64,000 bases of DNA, taken from Marinitoga sp. 1197 (GTDB taxonomy: Bacteria > Thermotogota > Thermotogae > Petrotogales > Petrotogaceae). Of this stretch, positions 61,071 through 64,000 are shown one piece after another. Within the stretch, counting starts at the first letter, position 1. Every line of letters begins with the position of its first letter. Location of the stretch: the NCBI RefSeq assembly GCF_001021165.1, contig NZ_AZAY01000008.1, forward strand, positions 1 through 64,000. The letters run 5' to 3'. Made by a program: the position numbers and the translations under genes. The notes under the pieces were generated by a model, which was not told the DNA's origin, did no database searches, and saw only the letters and a program-made list of their open reading frames with translations.

Positions 61071-61646
61071 GTGCCAGAAAAATATTTTGAAATCAGATGG
61101 CATGGAAGAGCTGGACAGGGTGCAAAAAGTGCTTCACAATTTTTGACTGAAGCAGCTGTTGAAGCTGGGAAGTATTCAACAGCATTCCCGGAATACGGAG
61201 CAGAAAGATCAGGAGCTCCAATGAAAGCTTTTAACAGAATAGCAGATGTTCCTATTAGAATAAGAAGTGGAATTGAAAATCCTGATGTTGTTGTTATTTT
61301 TGACGATACTATGTTAGGATTACCAGAATTAACAGCTGGATTGTCAGAGAATAAAATAATGTTAGTAAACACAGTTTTATCACCTGAAGAAGTTAAAGGA
61401 AAAACAGGATTTAACGGTAAAATATATACAATACCAGCAACAGATATAGCTTTAGAAGAGATAAAAAGAGGAATTCCTAATACAGTTATGATAGGTGCTT
61501 TAGTAAAATTAACGAATATAGTTCCTTTAGATGTAGTAAAAGCAAAGGTTAAGAAAACATTTGAGAAAAAATTTGCACCGGAAGTAGTTGAAGCAAACAT
61601 TAGGGCAGTTGAAAGGGGTTATCAGGAGGTGAAAGGTAATGCCTAA
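61071..61646 (+). CDS. porC: Pyruvate:ferredoxin oxidoreductase, gamma subunit
   Basis: Gamma subunit (191 aa) of the heterotetrameric enzyme that converts pyruvate and CoA to acetyl-CoA, CO2 and reduced ferredoxin. It has the family pattern E-I-R-W-H-G-R-A-G-Q-G-A-K near 7-19, and F-P-E-Y-G-A-E-R-S-G-A-P-M near 42-54. GTG start with AAAGGAGGG. The gene order gamma, delta, alpha, beta is that of Thermotoga maritima and archaeal POR, a core enzyme of sugar fermentation in this phylum. Confidence 0.95.
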   Translation: MPEKYFEIRWHGRAGQGAKSASQFLTEAAVEAGKYSTAFPEYGAERSGAPMKAFNRIADVPIRIRSGIENPDVVVIFDDTMLGLPELTAGLSENKIMLVNTVLSPEEVKGKTGFNGKIYTIPATDIALEEIKRGIPNTVMIGALVKLTNIVPLDVVKAKVKKTFEKKFAPEVVEANIRAVERGYQEVKGNA

Positions 61647-61947
61647 ATACGATAGCTGGAAAGAAATGCCAATTGCAGGAGTTATTGATAAACCGGCTAC
61701 AGCAAGAGAATATAATACAGGTACATGGAGAATAATGAGGCCAATTGTGAATAAAGATGCATGTATTAATTGTATGCAATGCTGGTTATATTGTCCAGAT
61801 ATGGCAATAGAAGGAAAAGTAAAAGAAGACGGAAAAACAGAAATGATAGGGTTTGATTATAATTATTGTAAAGGTTGTGGAACATGTGCAAAGGTATGTC
61901 CTGTAAATGCAATTGAAATGAAACCTGAAACGGAATTTTTAAAATAA
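61639..61947 (+). CDS. porD: Pyruvate:ferredoxin oxidoreductase, delta subunit
   Basis: A 102-aa ferredoxin-like subunit with two [4Fe-4S] motifs: C-I-N-C-M-Q-C-W-L-Y-C-P near 39-50 and C-K-G-C-G-T-C-A-K-V-C-P near 78-89. It passes electrons from the TPP site to external ferredoxin. Its start overlaps porC by eight bases and has AGGAGGTGA. Confidence 0.96.
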   Translation: MPKYDSWKEMPIAGVIDKPATAREYNTGTWRIMRPIVNKDACINCMQCWLYCPDMAIEGKVKEDGKTEMIGFDYNYCKGCGTCAKVCPVNAIEMKPETEFLK

Positions 61948-61962
61948 GGAGGTTGAATATAA

Positions 61963-63132
61963 ATGCCTACAAAGTTAGCAATAACTGGTGCAGCTGCAGT
62001 AGCCCATGCAATGAGACAGATAAATCCTGATGTTGTGGCTGCATATCCAATAACACCACAGACTCCAATAGTTGAATATTTCGCACAATTTGTAGCTGAT
62101 GGTGCAGTAGATACTGTAATGGTACCAGTTGAATCTGAACATTCAGCAATGAGTGCTGTTGTTGGTTCAGCTGCTGCTGGTGCAAGAACAATGACAGCAA
62201 CAGCTGCAAATGGATTAGCTTTAATGTTTGAAATAGTTTATATTGCAGCATCAATGAGATTGCCAATTGTAATGCCAATCGTAAATAGAGCATTATCAGG
62301 ACCTATAAATATACATGGTGATCACTCAGATGCATATGCTGTAAGAGATGCAGGATGGATACAATTATTCGCAGAAAATTCTCAAGAAGCTTATGACATG
62401 ACAATTATAGCAACTAAATTAGCTGAAAGAGAAGAAGTATTAACTCCAGCCATGATAAATTTAGATGGATTTATTACATCACATGGTGTTGAAGGAGTAG
62501 AAATTTTAGATGATGAAGCTGTAAAGAATTTTGTTGGATTATGGGAACCTAAATATCCATTATTGGATATTGATAATCCAATTACACACGGTCCATTGGA
62601 CTTGTTTGACTATTACTTTGAACATCATAGACAACAACAGGAAGGTTTGAAAAATGCTTATAAAGCATTACCAGAAGTATTTGCAGAATATGAAAAAATA
62701 TCAGGAAGAAAATATGATTTCCTTGATTTATATAGAATGGACGATGCTGAATATGTAATGGTTGTATTAAATTCGGCAGCTTCAACAGCAAAATACGTAG
62801 TTGATGAATTGAGGGAAAAAGGCATAAAAGCAGGATTGGTAAAACCATGGGTATTTACACCATTCCCTAAAAAGGAAATTTTATCAGCTCTTGATGGAAG
62901 AAAAGCAGTAGTTGTTCTTGATAGAGCTATGTCATTTGGTAAAGAAGCTCCATTATATTCATTAATAAAATCAGCATTATATGAAGCAAAAGAAAAACCA
63001 ATGATAGGTTCATACGTATATGGATTGGGTGGAAGAGATGTAACACCATCAATGTTACATATTCCATTTGAAGAAGCAATTAAAGGTGAATTAGATCCAA
63101 ATGATGAAAGATATCTTGGCTTAAAAGAATAA
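61963..63132 (+). CDS. porA: Pyruvate:ferredoxin oxidoreductase, alpha subunit
   Basis: A 389-aa alpha subunit. The TPP pyrimidine-binding half starts with A-A-Y-P-I-T-P-Q-T-P near 26-35, P-V-E-S-E-H-S-A-M near 56-64 and G-A-R-T-M-T-A-T-A-A-N-G near 73-84, and the transketolase C-domain-like region follows (G-L-V-K-P-W-V-F-T-P-F-P). The first residue pairs with porB for the active site. Ribosome site AAGGAGG, 15 bases after porD. Confidence 0.97.
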   Translation: MPTKLAITGAAAVAHAMRQINPDVVAAYPITPQTPIVEYFAQFVADGAVDTVMVPVESEHSAMSAVVGSAAAGARTMTATAANGLALMFEIVYIAASMRLPIVMPIVNRALSGPINIHGDHSDAYAVRDAGWIQLFAENSQEAYDMTIIATKLAEREEVLTPAMINLDGFITSHGVEGVEILDDEAVKNFVGLWEPKYPLLDIDNPITHGPLDLFDYYFEHHRQQQEGLKNAYKALPEVFAEYEKISGRKYDFLDLYRMDDAEYVMVVLNSAASTAKYVVDELREKGIKAGLVKPWVFTPFPKKEILSALDGRKAVVVLDRAMSFGKEAPLYSLIKSALYEAKEKPMIGSYVYGLGGRDVTPSMLHIPFEEAIKGELDPNDERYLGLKE

Positions 63133-63148
63133 TTGGAGGTGAACAATA

Positions 63149-64000
63149 GTGCCTGTAAATATGAAACAATTAATTAATTTGGTAGATAAAGAAGATTGGC
63201 CATTTACTCAAGGACATAGATTATGTCCAGGATGTAATGCACCAATGGTAGCAAAATGGGCAACAATGACTGCAAAGGCTTTAGGATACGAACCTGTAGT
63301 TGGTGCTGCAACTGGTTGTTTGGAAGTTTCAACAACAATATATCCATTTACAGCATGGAATATACCATATATACATAATGCATTTGAAAACGTAGCAGCA
63401 ACGATTTCCGGTGCTGAAGCAGCATATAGATCATTAAAAAATAGAGGAAGACTAAAGACAGATAAACCTATTAAATTTATCGCATTTGGTGGAGACGGAG
63501 GAACATATGATATAGGTCTTCAATCATTATCAGGAGCAATTGAAAGAGGTCACGATTTCTTATACATTTTATATGATAATGAAGGATATATGAACACAGG
63601 AAACCAGAGATCAGGTTCAACACCTCCAGGTGCTGATGCAACAACAGAACCAATTGGAAAAGTAAAAACAGGAAAAGTAATGTTTAAAAAGAACATAGTA
63701 GAAATAATTGGAGCTCATGAAAATGTTTATGCTGCAACTGCATCCACATCAGATCCTTTTGATTTTATGGCAAAGGTTGAAAAAGGATTAAAACATGAAG
63801 GTCCAGCATTTATAGCAGTATTGGCTCCATGTGTAAGATTCTGGAGAATTCCTGAAAGTGATGGTCCAGCTATAACCAAATTAGCTGTTGAAACAAAGTA
63901 CTGGCCATTATATGAAATTGACAGAGGAGTTTATAAAATAACAAGAAAACCGAGAAACTTTAAGCCAATCGAAGAATATATCAGGTCAATAGGAAGATTT
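63149..64000 (+). CDS. porB: Pyruvate:ferredoxin oxidoreductase, beta subunit (3' end outside the window)
   Basis: The frame is open from the GTG at 63149 to the last base, 284 codons, with no stop; the T. maritima protein has about 40 more residues. Iron-sulfur ligands are seen in L-C-P-G-C near 24-28, A-T-G-C near 60 and A-P-C-V-R near 227. The TPP and magnesium motif is G-G-D-G-G-T-Y-D-I-G near 114-123, with Y-D-N-E-G-Y-M-N-T-G near 145. GTG start after TTGGAGGTGA, 16 bases after porA. Confidence 0.95.
   Translation, partial: MPVNMKQLINLVDKEDWPFTQGHRLCPGCNAPMVAKWATMTAKALGYEPVVGAATGCLEVSTTIYPFTAWNIPYIHNAFENVAATISGAEAAYRSLKNRGRLKTDKPIKFIAFGGDGGTYDIGLQSLSGAIERGHDFLYILYDNEGYMNTGNQRSGSTPPGADATTEPIGKVKTGKVMFKKNIVEIIGAHENVYAATASTSDPFDFMAKVEKGLKHEGPAFIAVLAPCVRFWRIPESDGPAITKLAVETKYWPLYEIDRGVYKITRKPRNFKPIEEYIRSIGRF

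Noticed and set aside
61034-61600. 188-aa minus-strand ORF opposite porC
   Set aside because: It mirrors a conserved gene with all family motifs and has no ribosome site or homologous motif of its own.
62658-63146. 162-aa minus-strand ORF opposite porA
   Set aside because: Shadow frame of porA, which is unambiguous; no start signal.
1-64000. tRNA or rRNA genes
   Set aside because: No cloverleaf-like GC-rich segment or rRNA signature was seen in the gaps; all gaps are short and AT-rich apart from terminators.

Overview
The window looks like a chromosomal segment of a very AT-rich anaerobic, fermentative member of the Thermotogota, most likely Petrotogales and close to Marinitoga. The reasons are the strong AT bias, the purine-rich Shine-Dalgarno sequences (GGAGGTGA type), and the gene families present. 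These include a gamma-delta-alpha-beta pyruvate:ferredoxin oxidoreductase operon, a GH57 glycan branching enzyme next to a DUF4912 protein, HslV with a short propeptide, several small secreted proteins ending in beta-barrel-like strands, and many GGDEF proteins. The genus call is inference from family content; no rRNA or tRNA gene is present.

Layout. 1-250: end of an insertion sequence with the start of an IS1182-like (DUF772) transposase. 280-6773: a GAF-GGDEF protein, a secreted protein of unknown function, secA and prfB. 6825-10253 (minus): DUF1292 protein, a divergent FolD-like protein, an outer-membrane-like protein and a HEPN/MNT pair in one tandem run. 10393-13938: smc. 14245-24473: a nine-gene operon with three xanthine dehydrogenase subunits, an NCS2 nucleobase permease, the three subunits resembling oxamate transcarbamylase (AllH/AllF/AllG), a cyclase-family hydrolase and an uncharacterised GNAT-like protein. 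24581-34682: a wHTH-like protein, RluA synthase, a DUF5693-like membrane protein, pepD, exonuclease III, an unusual ferredoxin/DUF1858/DUF2249/substrate-binding fusion, a cytoplasmic GH13 enzyme and a GNAT protein. 34824-39898: a second purine-type locus with a lone molybdenum hydroxylase subunit, a fold-type II PLP enzyme and an 8-oxoguanine-deaminase-like amidohydrolase. 40106-53507: a PAS-GAF-GGDEF protein, tex, tig, a degenerate GGDEF sensor, an MBL hydrolase, purB, ispE/Nudix/hslV, and a two-component system. 53557-58510: yicC, remA, gmk, rpoZ, a secreted protein, a prepilin-like protein, a HEAT-repeat protein and comF. 58661-64000: DUF4912, GH57 and porCDAB (porB runs off the end).

The two purine loci are the most distinctive content. 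Together they suggest uptake of a purine or oxopurine, deamination and molybdenum-dependent hydroxylation or reduction, and then carbamoyl transfer of a ureide-type intermediate to give carbamoyl phosphate. Several steps are not encoded here (no allantoinase, no carbamate kinase, no YgeW/HyuA/YgfK homologue was seen), so the route is a hypothesis. Almost every transcription unit ends in a strong hairpin, many of them shared by convergent genes. I found no CRISPR array, tRNA, rRNA or recognisable riboswitch.
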